A stretch of DNA of 47,149 nucleotides from an uncultured Sutterellaceae bacterium (GTDB lineage Bacteria > Pseudomonadota > Gammaproteobacteria > Burkholderiales > Burkholderiaceae_F), in assembly GCA_902797695.1 (NCBI GenBank), contig CADBTW010000043.1:1-47149 (forward strand), given 5' to 3'. Shown piece by piece: positions 37,897 through 47,076 of the stretch. Under the pieces are notes generated by a model, which was given only the letters and a program-made list of their open reading frames with translations, had not been told where the DNA came from and did no database searches. Position 1 is the stretch's first letter; every line of letters begins with the position of its first letter. The position numbers and the translations under genes were made by a program.

Positions 37897-39126
37897 CTAC
37901 TTGAAGAGCGCCCCGATCCGCTCAAGCGCCTCGGCCGTGTCCGCCGGGGACCCGAACGCGGTCATCCGGACGTAGCCCTCGCCCGCCGCGCCGAAGCCAA
38001 CCCCAGGCGTGCAGATGATGCAGGCCTTCTCGAGGAGCAGGTGGAAGAAGCCCCAGGAATCGTACCCTTCGGGGGCCCTTACCCAAAGGTACGGGGCGTT
38101 CTTCCCGCCGTAGACCTTCAGCCCGTAGGACTCGAGCTTCTCAGTCATGAGGCGGGCGTTCTTCTTATAAACCGCGATCGCCGCCCAGATCTCCTTCTGG
38201 CCCTCGTCGGAATAGACCGCCTCGGCCGCGCGCTGCACGATGTAGGGGCAGCCGTTGTACTTCGTCGCGACGCGCCGGCTCCATTCGGGCTTCAGGGCGA
38301 CGCGGCCGCCGTTGCCGTCAGAGACCGTAAGGGTGGAAGGCACGACGACGAAGCCGCAGCGAAGCCCTGTGAACCCGGCGGTCTTCGAGAAGCTCCGGAA
38401 CTCGACCGCGACGTCGCGGGCGCCTTCGATCTCGTAGATGCTGTGCGGAACGTCTTCCTCCTCGATGAACGCCTCGTAGGCGGCGTCGTAGAGGATCAGG
38501 CTGCCCTCGCGCTTCGCCCAGGCGACCCAGGCCTCGAGCGCCTTGCGAGTGATCGTGGCGCCGGTCGGGTTGTTCGGGAAGCAGAGGTAGACGATGTCAG
38601 CGTGCTCTTTCGGGAGCTCGGGCATGAAGCCGTTCTCCTTCGTGCAGGGGAGATAGACGATCCTGTTCCAGCGGCCGTCCGCGAAGTCGCCCGCCCGGCC
38701 CGCCATCACGTTTGAATCAACGTAGACCGGGTAGACGGGGTCGGTCACGGCGACGATCGAGTCGCAGGAGAAGAGCTCCTGAAAGTTCCCGACGTCGCAC
38801 TTCGCACCGTCACTCACGAAGATCTCGGACGCGTCCACGTTGATGCCGCGGTCCTGGTAGTCGTGCTTCGCGATCGCCTCGCGGAGGAAGGGATACCCCT
38901 GCTCGGGGCCGTAGCCGCGGAAGGTCTCGGCCTTGCCCATTTCGTCCGTCGCCTTGTGGAGGGCTTCGATCACGGCCTTCGCGAGGGGCTGCGTCACGTC
39001 GCCGATGCCGAGGCTGATGACGCGCTTGTCGGGTCCGGTCTTCTTAAAGGCCGCGACCTGGCGCGCCACTTCCTGGAAGAGGTAGATGCCGGGGAACTTG
39101 AGGAAATTCGTATTGATGGTGGTCAT
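37897..39126 (-). CDS. dapL: LL-diaminopimelate aminotransferase
   Basis: A 409-residue PLP enzyme that converts tetrahydrodipicolinate directly to LL-diaminopimelate. The N-terminal [19 protein letters not shown], the GIGDVTQPL segment, [15 protein letters not shown] and the PLP lysine in [13 protein letters not shown] are DapL signatures, separating it from general aspartate aminotransferases. Length matches. With dapA in the same window it indicates the aminotransferase route for lysine and cell-wall synthesis, in place of the succinylase route usual in proteobacteria. Confidence 0.93.
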   Translation of the reverse strand: MTTINTNFLKFPGIYLFQEVARQVAAFKKTGPDKRVISLGIGDVTQPLAKAVIEALHKATDEMGKAETFRGYGPEQGYPFLREAIAKHDYQDRGINVDASEIFVSDGAKCDVGNFQELFSCDSIVAVTDPVYPVYVDSNVMAGRAGDFADGRWNRIVYLPCTKENGFMPELPKEHADIVYLCFPNNPTGATITRKALEAWVAWAKREGSLILYDAAYEAFIEEEDVPHSIYEIEGARDVAVEFRSFSKTAGFTGLRCGFVVVPSTLTVSDGNGGRVALKPEWSRRVATKYNGCPYIVQRAAEAVYSDEGQKEIWAAIAVYKKNARLMTEKLESYGLKVYGGKNAPYLWVRAPEGYDSWGFFHLLLEKACIICTPGVGFGAAGEGYVRMTAFGSPADTAEALERIGALFK

Positions 39127-39232
39127 TTCTGTCCAATGCGTCCGGTTGCCGGACGGAATAAGGGGCGGATGAAGGGAAACAGTATTTTCTGATTCTAACC
39201 GCAGGACGGAACGGGACCTTCGCCTCTATCGG

Positions 39233-40399
39233 CTAGCGTCTGCGGTCCCGCACGGCTTCCCGGAAGTGGACGAGCGCTGAGGCGCCGAGCATGAGCGCGC
39301 CCTGGAACATGAAGATCCAGAAGACGCCGATCGCCGCCGTGATCGCGCCAAACCCGACCGGGAGGACCGTGTGCGCCGCGTTCCGGAACATGGTGCGGAC
39401 CCCGAGCGCCTCACCGACCCTGCCCTCGGGCGTCACCCGGTGCAGGAGGCTCATCACGTTCGGCTGGCTCGCGCCGAGTCCGAGCCCGAGGACGAACGCG
39501 ACCGCGAGGAGCGGGGGAAGCGTTGAAAAGAACGGGAAGACGAGGTAGGAAGCGCCCCCGAGCGCGAGGACGAGAACGAGGAACTGCCACTCGGAGAACC
39601 AGCGCGTCATCACCGGGATCAGGAGCCGGACCGCGAAGGTCGCGGCGAAGAACGTACCGATCAGCCAGCCGATCTCGGTCGCCGTGAGCCCGATCGCGTG
39701 GCCGTAGACCGGGAACATGAAGTTCTCGAGCTCCCAGGCCATGGAGACGAGCGCCGAGACGAGGATCACGTTCCGGACGCTCGGAAGCCGCATCAGATCG
39801 AAGGCGCCCTTCTTCCCGCGCTTCTTCGGGCCAGTGCCCCAGGAAGCCGGGATCACGCTCCGGAAGAGGAGGAAGAGCGCGAAGCCCATGGCGACATAGA
39901 GGACCGAGATCCCATAGGCCGCGCGGAACCCCGCGAGATCGATCGCGTAGCCCGCTATCACCGGGTTCACGAGCCCTGAAGTCGCGAATCCGAGCGCGAG
40001 CACGGCGAACGAGCTTGTCCGGACCTCCGGCCTCGAGACCTTTCCGACGATCTCAAGCGTCGCCATCTGAAGGAAGAGGAATCCGATTCCGTCGAGGACC
40101 ACGACCGCGTAGAGCGGCGCGAGACCGAAGGAACCGGCGGGAAAAAGGACCCCGGCCGCGGCCGCGGCGAGGAGGAGAGCCGAAGAGAGCACGATCGGTT
40201 TCCGTCCGCCGGCACGATCGATCCAACGGCCTCCCGGCATCGCGAGGAGCGTCGGGAAAAGGGCGAGGAGGCTCATCAGCACCCCGACCTGGAAGGCGCC
40301 GAAGCCGTTCGCGAGCGCGTCGAGGCTCGCCGTCACCCGCATCGACCCGTAGGCCATGTGGAGAAACACGGAGAAAAAGACAACCTTCCAGACTGACAT
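39233..40399 (-). CDS. MFS-type efflux transporter
   Basis: A 388-residue major facilitator with twelve predicted helices. The loop 2-3 motif PGGRWIDRAGGRKP is the antiporter signature, and the second-half copy is degenerate. The central cytoplasmic loop is basic (GPKKRGKKG). The ATG at 40399 places the first helix correctly but lacks a ribosome binding site; upstream ATGs at 40456 and 40477 give non-conserved extensions. It diverges from the TetR gene, with a palindromic operator in the 211-base gap, so it is a likely member of the same regulon. The substrate is unknown. Confidence 0.85.
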   Translation of the reverse strand: MSVWKVVFFSVFLHMAYGSMRVTASLDALANGFGAFQVGVLMSLLALFPTLLAMPGGRWIDRAGGRKPIVLSSALLLAAAAAGVLFPAGSFGLAPLYAVVVLDGIGFLFLQMATLEIVGKVSRPEVRTSSFAVLALGFATSGLVNPVIAGYAIDLAGFRAAYGISVLYVAMGFALFLLFRSVIPASWGTGPKKRGKKGAFDLMRLPSVRNVILVSALVSMAWELENFMFPVYGHAIGLTATEIGWLIGTFFAATFAVRLLIPVMTRWFSEWQFLVLVLALGGASYLVFPFFSTLPPLLAVAFVLGLGLGASQPNVMSLLHRVTPEGRVGEALGVRTMFRNAAHTVLPVGFGAITAAIGVFWIFMFQGALMLGASALVHFREAVRDRRR

Positions 40400-40554
40400 C
40401 ACGGGGGCCCGGCTGAGGAAGATGACTGAGGAAGATGAAACGAGGAACGACTCCATCCTACCGCTGCGTGGCCTCATTCAGGAATGGAGCAGGATCCTGA
40501 GGGAAAGTACTGATCCGGCGGAAAAATCCAGACCTTCAGTCGAAACAGCCGTCT

Positions 40555-40560
40555 TATACT
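40555..40560 (+). promoter_or_regulatory. Predicted -10 element of the TetR-RND operon
   Basis: TATACT within GTCTTATACTTTCC, similar to the pyrG and etfB promoter word. It lies 12 bases before the palindromic operator, which would then cover the transcription start. No clear -35 hexamer is visible. Confidence 0.5.
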
Positions 40561-40571
40561 TTCCTCAACTT

Positions 40572-40589
40572 ACTAACTGTTCAGTCAGT
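40572..40589. promoter_or_regulatory. Palindromic operator for the TetR regulator
   Basis: ACTAACTG-TT-CAGTCAGT is an 18-base palindrome with one mismatch, resembling operators of AcrR/TtgR-type repressors. It lies just downstream of the -10 element and 20 bases before the regulator's start, where a bound dimer would block initiation. Confidence 0.7.
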
Positions 40590-40609
40590 TTAAAAAAATG
40601 AGGCGCCAC

Positions 40610-41206
40610 ATGGAAGATAACAGCTGCGCGCCGGGAAGCAGGAACCGGAACACATTCATTCTCGCCGCGAAGCCGCTATTTGCGGCGCGCGGGTTCGAGG
40701 GCGTCACGATGCGGGACATCGCGAACCGGCTCGGCGTCACGCAGGCGGCCCTCTACTACCACTTCAGGAGCAAGAGCGAGCTCTACCTCGCTGTCCTCGA
40801 AAAGGCGGCGGCGGGCCCGATCCAGAAGATCCGGGAAGCGGCCGGGGAGAAAAGCTCGCCCTCCGAGAGGATGCGTGCCGGAATCCTCGCGCTTCTCCGG
40901 GAATTCGCGCGGGACGCCGACCTGAGCCGGCTTCTCATGAGGACCGTGATCGACGAGGACCAGGACCGGGGCCGGGTGCTCGGGGAGAAGATCTTCGCTG
41001 AAGGCTTCCGGTTCTTCAGGGGCGAAGCCTCGGCGCTTCGCCCCGGGCTCGACCCGGGGGAAACCGCGTCCGCCGTGATCGCGGCCTGCACCTTCCCCTA
41101 CGCGGCGTCCGGCCTCGGCACGCACCTCGCGGGGCTGTCTCCCACGCCTCCGTCGCCTGACGCGCTCGCCGCCCACCTGATGCGCCTCTTCAATTTCGGG
41201 GACTAA
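40610..41206 (+). CDS. TetR-family transcriptional repressor of the efflux locus
   Basis: A 198-residue regulator. The N-terminal helix-turn-helix is canonical: ILAAKPLFAARGFEGVTMRDIANRLG in outline, then VTQAALYYHFRSKSELYLAVL. The C-terminal ligand-binding half is helical and moderately hydrophobic. The ATG at 40610 has GAGG seven bases upstream; an ATG at 40598 has none. It lies 5 bases before the adaptor gene, so it is the first gene of the RND operon and probably autoregulated through the operator just upstream. Confidence 0.9.
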   Translation: MEDNSCAPGSRNRNTFILAAKPLFAARGFEGVTMRDIANRLGVTQAALYYHFRSKSELYLAVLEKAAAGPIQKIREAAGEKSSPSERMRAGILALLREFARDADLSRLLMRTVIDEDQDRGRVLGEKIFAEGFRFFRGEASALRPGLDPGETASAVIAACTFPYAASGLGTHLAGLSPTPPSPDALAAHLMRLFNFGD

Positions 41207-41211
41207 ACGCC

Positions 41212-42324
41212 ATGAAGAAGAAACTCCTTCCCCTCCTCATCCTCGCAGCGTCCCTGCTCCCCGGCTGCTACGACCATCCGGGCGATTTCGCGAAAGCGGG
41301 CGCGTCGGGCCCCGAGCCCGCCCGGGTGGAAACCACGGCGCCTGTCCGTCACACCACTGCGGTGCGGGAATTCTCGGGTTCCGTCGCGTCCCTTCGGCAG
41401 CTCCCGATCGCGTCCCGGCTCCCTGCCTACATCCGGTCAGTCCGGAAGAACGAGGGGGACATCGTGCGGAAGGGAGAAGTACTCGTGACGCTTGACGACG
41501 CGGACGTTCGTTCCGCCGCGGAGCAGGCCGGCGCGGACGTGCGGGCGGCCGAGATCCGGCTTCGCGACGCGCAGACCGACGTCGAGAAGTTCGAGGGGCT
41601 CTACCGGGAGGAAGCGGCGAGCGAAATCGAGCTCCGGAAGGTCCGGCTCGTCCGGGACCAGACCGCGGAATCGCTTCGCGCTTCACGCGCCCGGCTCCGC
41701 CAGGCCCGCGAGCGGCTCGGGGACGCGGTGATCCGGGCGCCCGAGGACGCGCGGGTCATGACGGTCCTCATGCAGCCCGGCACCCTCGCGGTACCGGGAC
41801 TCCCTATCATCCGGCTCGAGTCGCTCGGGGAACAGGTGTTCGAGGTGCACGTGCCGGCAGAGTTCCTCGGCTCGGTCCGGCCGGGCACCGCGGCAACCGT
41901 ACGGCTCGACGGCCGCGACTCCCCGATCGAGGGCAGGGTCCTCCGCTCGGTGCAGTCGGCCGACCCCGTGACCCGGACGGGACTCGTGAAGATATCGCTT
42001 CCGCAGAACGAACGGCTCCTCTCCGGCACCTTCGGACGCGCGCAGGTTGAGGGCGGCGCCTCAGAAGAGGGCCTTTACGTGCCGAAGGACGCCCTCGCCG
42101 AGCGCGGGGGGCTCTCCGGGGCGTTTGTCGTGAATGGCGGGAAGGCCGAGTTCCACTGGCTGCGGCTCGGGAAGACGCTCCCTGACGGGAGCCGCGAGGT
42201 GCTCGCGGGGCTCTCGGGCGGCGAAACGCTCGTGAAGGCCCCGCCCGCGACCCTTTTCGACGGAAATCCGGTGAAGGCGCCTGAAGCCGCCCCGGCCGCC
42301 GCTCCCGAGGAGAAGAAGCCGTGA
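41212..42324 (+). CDS. RND efflux periplasmic adaptor (membrane fusion protein)
   Basis: A 370-residue lipoprotein adaptor that connects the inner-membrane pump with the outer-membrane channel. The lipobox LLPGC puts the lipid on C19. A split biotinyl-lipoyl domain (about 55-95 and 165-200) encloses a short alpha-helical hairpin (about 98-160), followed by beta-barrel and membrane-proximal domains and an Ala/Pro/Lys-rich tail. Its stop overlaps the pump's GTG start (GTGA), so the pair is translationally coupled. The substrate is unknown. Confidence 0.92.
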   Translation: MKKKLLPLLILAASLLPGCYDHPGDFAKAGASGPEPARVETTAPVRHTTAVREFSGSVASLRQLPIASRLPAYIRSVRKNEGDIVRKGEVLVTLDDADVRSAAEQAGADVRAAEIRLRDAQTDVEKFEGLYREEAASEIELRKVRLVRDQTAESLRASRARLRQARERLGDAVIRAPEDARVMTVLMQPGTLAVPGLPIIRLESLGEQVFEVHVPAEFLGSVRPGTAATVRLDGRDSPIEGRVLRSVQSADPVTRTGLVKISLPQNERLLSGTFGRAQVEGGASEEGLYVPKDALAERGGLSGAFVVNGGKAEFHWLRLGKTLPDGSREVLAGLSGGETLVKAPPATLFDGNPVKAPEAAPAAAPEEKKP

Positions 42325-45300
42325 GAGAGCCGCTCAACTATCCCGGGCGCTTCGCGCACTGGTTCGTCGACTCGAAGATCACGATCCTCGTCATCATCGC
42401 GAGCCTCGTCGCGGGGATCGTCGCGGTGCTCACGACGCCGCGCGAGGAGAACCCGCAGATCACGATGCCCGCGGCCGAGGTGATCGTGACGCTTCCCGGC
42501 GCCTCGCCCTCCGAAGTGGAGGAGCAGCTCGTGAAGCCGATCGAGCGCGTGATCAACCAGATTCCGGGAATCGACCACGTCTACTCCACCGCGATGGACT
42601 CCGCCGCCGTCCTCACCGTGCAGTACAAGGTGGGGGAGGAGAAGCAGTCAAGCCTCGTGCAGCTCTACGACCGCCTGAACAGCGCCCGCCACACGCTCCC
42701 GAAGGAAGCGGGGGCGCCGCGGGTGATCAGCGCTGACGCGGACGACGTCCCGATCCTCACCGTGACGCTTTCAGGCGGCGGCTACGACGACTACGCGCTC
42801 CGGAGGATCGCGGAGCGGTTCGTGGAAGGACTCACGAGCCTGAAGACGGTTTCGAACGCCTACGTCTACGACGGACGCACGAGGCAGTTCGAGGTCACGG
42901 TCGACCCGAAGAAGCTCGCCTCCTTTGGCGTTCCGTCAGAAAGCGTCCGCGCGGCGCTCCAGACCGCGAACATCTCCGCCCCCCTCGGGGACGAGGCGGC
43001 CTCGGGCGAAGGCCGGCGCCTCCGCTACTCGGGGTTCGTCACGTCGGCCGAAGCCCTGCGGCACCTCGTGATCGCGGCGCCGCTCGGGCGCCCCGTGCTG
43101 CTCCAGGACGTCGCCGAGGTGTCTGACGGCCCCGCAACCGAGCGGACGCTCCTCAGCCGCTGGGCCCCGGGCCCCGCGTCGGACCTGAAGGGAAGCACTC
43201 CGGGCGAAGAGCCCTCAGTCACCTTCGCCGCGGCGAAGAAGAAGGGGGCGAACGCCGTTAACGCGGCGGACGACATGCTTGGCCGGATCGACCGGATGAA
43301 GGCGCAGTACCTGCCGTCCGGCGTCCGCATGGTCGTGACGCGGAACGACGGCGCGAAGGCGAACGATGCCGTGAACACGGTGATCGGCCACATCGGGATC
43401 TCGATCGCCGCGGTCTTCGGGATCACGTGGCTCTTCCTCGGGTTCCGCGCCGCCTGCATCACCGGGATCACGATCCCGCTCATCATGGCGCTCACCCTCT
43501 TCATCAACGAGGCTGCGGGGCTCACCATCAACCGCGTGACGCTCTTCGGGTTCGTGATCGCGCTCGGGCTCCTCGTCGACGACTCGATCGTCGTGATCGA
43601 GAACATCGACCGGAACTACGCGGCGGACCCGAAGGCGGACCGGAGCTACACGGCGGCGCGCGCGGTGGCCGAGATCGGCTACCCCACGATGATCGCGACC
43701 TTCACCGTGATGCTCGTCTTCTACACCCTCATCCCGACGCTCCAGGGGATGCCGGGCCAGTACTTCTTCTCGATCGGGTTCACGGTGCCGAGCGCGGTCT
43801 TCTGCTCGCTCGTCATCGCGTACTCCGTCGCCCCGTGGGCGGCGAAGCGGATTCTCAAGGTTCCCGCGGTCGCAAAGAAGGAGTCGGGCGCCCCGGAGCT
43901 GAACCGGCTCGGGAAGCTCTACTACCGGACCGCCTCGAAGCTGATTGGGAAGAAGGTCCCGACCCGGGTCTTCCTCACGGTCCTCGTCGTGCTCGTCGCG
44001 CTCTCGCTCCTCATGCCGCTCTGGCAGTTCGTGCGGCCGCAGGGGGTCGGGGGCCCCGTGTCCCTCTTCGGCGTGCAGACCGGTTTCCTTCCGAAGGACA
44101 ACAAGAACACCTTCAACGTGACGCTGAAGCTCGCGGACGGGACGCCGCTCGAAGTGACTGACCGCGCGGTGCGGGATGTCTCGGCCGTGGTCCGCAGCAT
44201 CCCCGAGGTGACCGACGTCCTCAGCTGGTCGGGCGGCTCGGGCGTCCCGGACTTCACGGCGCTCTTCCGCGGCAGCACCGGGAAGGGAAGCAACATCGGA
44301 GCTGTCCGCGTGAACCTCGTCGACAAGAAGAAGCGCGACCGGAGCTCGATCACGATCGCGGAAGAACTTCGCGAGAGCCTCCGGCCGGTCGCCGCGCGCT
44401 ACCCGCTCTCCACAATCCAGGTGGTCGAGGAGCCGCCGGGTCCCCCGATGCGGGCGACCGTGCTCGCCGAGGTCTACGGAACCGACGGCGACCGGATGAG
44501 AGCAGTTGCGGAACGGGTCCGCGACGAATTCCGGAAGACCTACGACATGGTGGAGACGACGAGCTCCGAGCAGACCGACATTCCCGAAGCACGCTTCGAA
44601 GTGGACCAGGAGAAGGCGGCGCTCGCGAAGGTCGTTCCTGCGCAGGCCGCCCTCGCCCTCAGGCGCTACACCGCGGGCGAAACGCTCGGGTACGCGCACG
44701 CGGCGGGCGAGCGGAACGCCCAGCCCGTCATCCTTCGCGCGGACTACGGGAGCAAGGTGGATCCCGCGGCGCTCTCCGGGCTCACGGTGAAGAACCGGCT
44801 CGGCGAGGACGTGCCGCTCTCGCAGATCGTCCGCGTGACGCGAGCGACCGTTGAGCATCCGATCCTCAACAAGGACGGGGCGCGCACGATCCTGATCGGA
44901 GGCGAGCTCGGGCACTCGGTCCCGGTCTACGCGGTCCTCGACCTCGACAGGAGGCTGGACGGCATGGCGGCGGGACTCGGGGAAACGCTCCGCACCGGGA
45001 ACCTCGGGCTCGTGCCCGTGCGGGCGGACCTCTCCCGCGCCCCGATGCAGCTCCTTTGGGACGGCGAGATGCGGATGACGCTCGACTGCTACCACGACCT
45101 CATCATCGCGCTCTCCGCGGCGATCCTGATCATCTACTTCATCCTCGTCGCCTACTACCGCTCGTTCCTGCTTCCGCTCACCGTGATGTCGGCGATCCCG
45201 GTCTGCTTCATCGGCCTCTTCCCCGGGCACTGGGTGACGGGACAGATCTTCTCGGCTACCTCCCTCATCGGGCTCGTCACGCTGACCGGCGTCCTCGTGC

Positions 45301-45602
45301 GGAATTCGCTCCTCATCGCGGACTTCGTGGTCGAGTACATGCAGCGCGGGCTCCCCGTGTTGCAGGCGGTGCTCGACGCGGGGGCGGTGCGCCTCCGCCC
45401 GATCATGCTCACGTCGCTCGCGATCATCTTCGGGAGCTGCATCATGCTGGTCGACCCGGTGTTCGGGGGCCTCGGCTGCTCCTTCATCTTCGGCACGATC
45501 GCGTCCACCGCGTTCACGATGGCGCTCACCCCGGTGATGCTCTACTGGTACTACACGCGCTGGCCCTACAAGCCCGCGGATTCCGAAAGGACGGAGGCCT
45601 AG
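42321..45602 (+). CDS. RND-family multidrug efflux pump, inner-membrane subunit
   Basis: A 1093-residue AcrB-superfamily proton antiporter. It has twelve helices in the usual 1+5+1+5 pattern with two large periplasmic porter domains (about 35-345 and 570-880). The proton-relay pair lies in LLVDDSIVVIENIDR (helix 4), and the helix-10/11 signature is LTGVLVRNSLLIADFVVEYM. The N-terminal REENPQ motif is shared with the TriC/heavy-chain type of HAE-1-like pumps. It starts at a GTG that overlaps the adaptor stop. The drug or metal substrate cannot be read from sequence. Confidence 0.92.
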   Translation: MREPLNYPGRFAHWFVDSKITILVIIASLVAGIVAVLTTPREENPQITMPAAEVIVTLPGASPSEVEEQLVKPIERVINQIPGIDHVYSTAMDSAAVLTVQYKVGEEKQSSLVQLYDRLNSARHTLPKEAGAPRVISADADDVPILTVTLSGGGYDDYALRRIAERFVEGLTSLKTVSNAYVYDGRTRQFEVTVDPKKLASFGVPSESVRAALQTANISAPLGDEAASGEGRRLRYSGFVTSAEALRHLVIAAPLGRPVLLQDVAEVSDGPATERTLLSRWAPGPASDLKGSTPGEEPSVTFAAAKKKGANAVNAADDMLGRIDRMKAQYLPSGVRMVVTRNDGAKANDAVNTVIGHIGISIAAVFGITWLFLGFRAACITGITIPLIMALTLFINEAAGLTINRVTLFGFVIALGLLVDDSIVVIENIDRNYAADPKADRSYTAARAVAEIGYPTMIATFTVMLVFYTLIPTLQGMPGQYFFSIGFTVPSAVFCSLVIAYSVAPWAAKRILKVPAVAKKESGAPELNRLGKLYYRTASKLIGKKVPTRVFLTVLVVLVALSLLMPLWQFVRPQGVGGPVSLFGVQTGFLPKDNKNTFNVTLKLADGTPLEVTDRAVRDVSAVVRSIPEVTDVLSWSGGSGVPDFTALFRGSTGKGSNIGAVRVNLVDKKKRDRSSITIAEELRESLRPVAARYPLSTIQVVEEPPGPPMRATVLAEVYGTDGDRMRAVAERVRDEFRKTYDMVETTSSEQTDIPEARFEVDQEKAALAKVVPAQAALALRRYTAGETLGYAHAAGERNAQPVILRADYGSKVDPAALSGLTVKNRLGEDVPLSQIVRVTRATVEHPILNKDGARTILIGGELGHSVPVYAVLDLDRRLDGMAAGLGETLRTGNLGLVPVRADLSRAPMQLLWDGEMRMTLDCYHDLIIALSAAILIIYFILVAYYRSFLLPLTVMSAIPVCFIGLFPGHWVTGQIFSATSLIGLVTLTGVLVRNSLLIADFVVEYMQRGLPVLQAVLDAGAVRLRPIMLTSLAIIFGSCIMLVDPVFGGLGCSFIFGTIASTAFTMALTPVMLYWYYTRWPYKPADSERTEA

Positions 45603-45609
45603 GAGAAAA

Positions 45610-46965
45610 ATGAGACAGAAAACACTTCTTCCGGCCCTCCTCGCCGCGATCGCGTCAGGCCTTTTCCCCGCTGCGGCCCTGGAACCCCCGGCAGAGGACG
45701 CTCAGGCCGCCCCCGGGATCACGGCTGCCGCCCCTGGAACCCCGGAAACGCTTGAGGAGGCGGCCGATGCCGCGGCGGCGGGGAGCCTCCCGCTCAGGTC
45801 CGCGCACGAACTCACCGAAGCCGCCCGCGCGAACCTCGACGCCGCACGGGGCCGCAGGCTTCCGACTGTCACCCTCTCCGCGAACCACCTGAGGCTCGAC
45901 CGCGAGCTCGGCATGAACGTGAGCCTCTTCGGATTCTCGGCTTCGGTCCCGATCACGGATGACAAGACGACCGGGTTCGCGGCGAGCGCCGCGCTCCCGC
46001 TCTTCACCGGCGGACGGATCACGAAGACGATAGAAGCGGGAGAAGCCGGGGCGAAGTCCGCCGAACTCACTGAAGCGGCCTCGCGGTCCGACATCCGGCT
46101 GAAGGCGGCCGAGCTCTTCATCAGCGTGAAGGAAGCCCGGGCGCTGCTCTCTGCCGCCCGCATCCACGAGGCGGCGCTCGAAGCCCACCTCGCGCGCGCG
46201 AAAGCCCGCTTCAGGAAGGGAATGGCGGTGAAGAACGAGGTGTACGCCGCCGAGGCGGCGCTCGAGACCGCACGGGATAGCACGATCACCGCAGACACCG
46301 CAGTGAAGACCGCTGAGTCCGCCTACAACCGCCTCCTCGGGCGGCCGCTCGACTCTCCGGTCTCCCTCGCGCCGCTCCCGGAACCTGTCGTCACGGACAC
46401 GCTCGCGGAACTCACGGATAAGGCGGTCCGCTCAAGCAGCCGCCTCGGATCGATCAGCGAGAAGGCCCGAGCCGCGCGGGCGACATCCGTCGCCGAAAAG
46501 GCTGGGCTCCTTCCCCAGGCGTCGCTTGTCGGCGGCTGGGTGCGCCAGAACAGCCAGTACCTGAACCAGGGGCACCGCTCTGGCTGGGTCGCGGGCGTCG
46601 TCCTCTCTTGGAACGTCTTTGACGGCGGCATCCGCTCGTCTCTCGCCCGCTCGAGCGAACGGACCGCGGCTGCGCTCACCGCGGCGCGCGATGAGGAGGA
46701 ATCCGTCCTCCGGCTCGCGGTCCGGACCGCGTGGCTCAAGTGGGAGGAGACCGAGTCTAGGAAACGGGCGGCGGACGCGTCGCTAAGAAGCGCCGAGGAG
46801 AACCTGCGGGTTTCGGAGCGGCGGTTCGAGACCGGACTCGCGCTCCATACCGAGGTGCTCGACGCGGAGTCGCTTCGTGAAGCCGCGCAGGCGAGGCTCG
46901 TGCGGGCAGAGGGCGAGCGCCAGAGGGCCTACTATCGGCTCCGGAGGCTCGCGAACACGATCTGA
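45610..46965 (+). CDS. TolC-family outer-membrane efflux channel
   Basis: A 451-residue outer-membrane factor. A signal peptide (about 1-23, ending AAA) is followed by an Ala/Pro/Glu-rich linker and two OEP repeats, each made of long coiled helices (about 60-100, 135-235 and 290-450) flanking beta strands such as AALPLFTGGRI and VVLSWNVFDGGIRS. The repeat pairing is the trimeric channel fold. It is shorter at the front than typical TolC because the first helix pair is condensed. It lies 7 bases after the pump gene and completes the tripartite operon. Confidence 0.9.
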   Translation: MRQKTLLPALLAAIASGLFPAAALEPPAEDAQAAPGITAAAPGTPETLEEAADAAAAGSLPLRSAHELTEAARANLDAARGRRLPTVTLSANHLRLDRELGMNVSLFGFSASVPITDDKTTGFAASAALPLFTGGRITKTIEAGEAGAKSAELTEAASRSDIRLKAAELFISVKEARALLSAARIHEAALEAHLARAKARFRKGMAVKNEVYAAEAALETARDSTITADTAVKTAESAYNRLLGRPLDSPVSLAPLPEPVVTDTLAELTDKAVRSSSRLGSISEKARAARATSVAEKAGLLPQASLVGGWVRQNSQYLNQGHRSGWVAGVVLSWNVFDGGIRSSLARSSERTAAALTAARDEEESVLRLAVRTAWLKWEETESRKRAADASLRSAEENLRVSERRFETGLALHTEVLDAESLREAAQARLVRAEGERQRAYYRLRRLANTI

Positions 46966-46971
46966 GAAGCG

Positions 46972-47005
46972 AAAAAAGAGGGCGGCCCAGACCTGGAACG
47001 CCCTC
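46972..47005. terminator. Bidirectional hairpin after the efflux operon
   Basis: GAGGGCG (46978-46984) pairs with CGCCCTC (46999-47005), with AAAAAA on the left (46972-46977) and TTCTCC on the right. It lies 7 bases after the channel gene. On the minus strand its T tract is strong, so it also backs up the tRNA-Gln terminator. Confidence 0.75.
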
Positions 47006-47027
47006 TTCTCCACTTCGCACGGGCAAG

Positions 47028-47057
47028 AAAAAACCGGAAGGCTCATCGCGCTTCCGG
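47028..47057 (-). terminator. Terminator of the tRNA-Gln transcript
   Basis: CCGGAAG (47034-47040) pairs with CTTCCGG (47051-47057). On the minus strand TTTTTT follows (A47028-A47033). It lies 20 bases downstream of the tRNA 3' end. Confidence 0.85.
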
Positions 47058-47076
47058 TGTTCTCTTCAGGATTGGT

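Noticed and set aside
43215-45230. A 671-codon minus-strand frame opposite the RND pump
   Set aside because: It has the same shadow composition (Arg, Glu, Asp, His) and covers the conserved pump motifs of the real gene.
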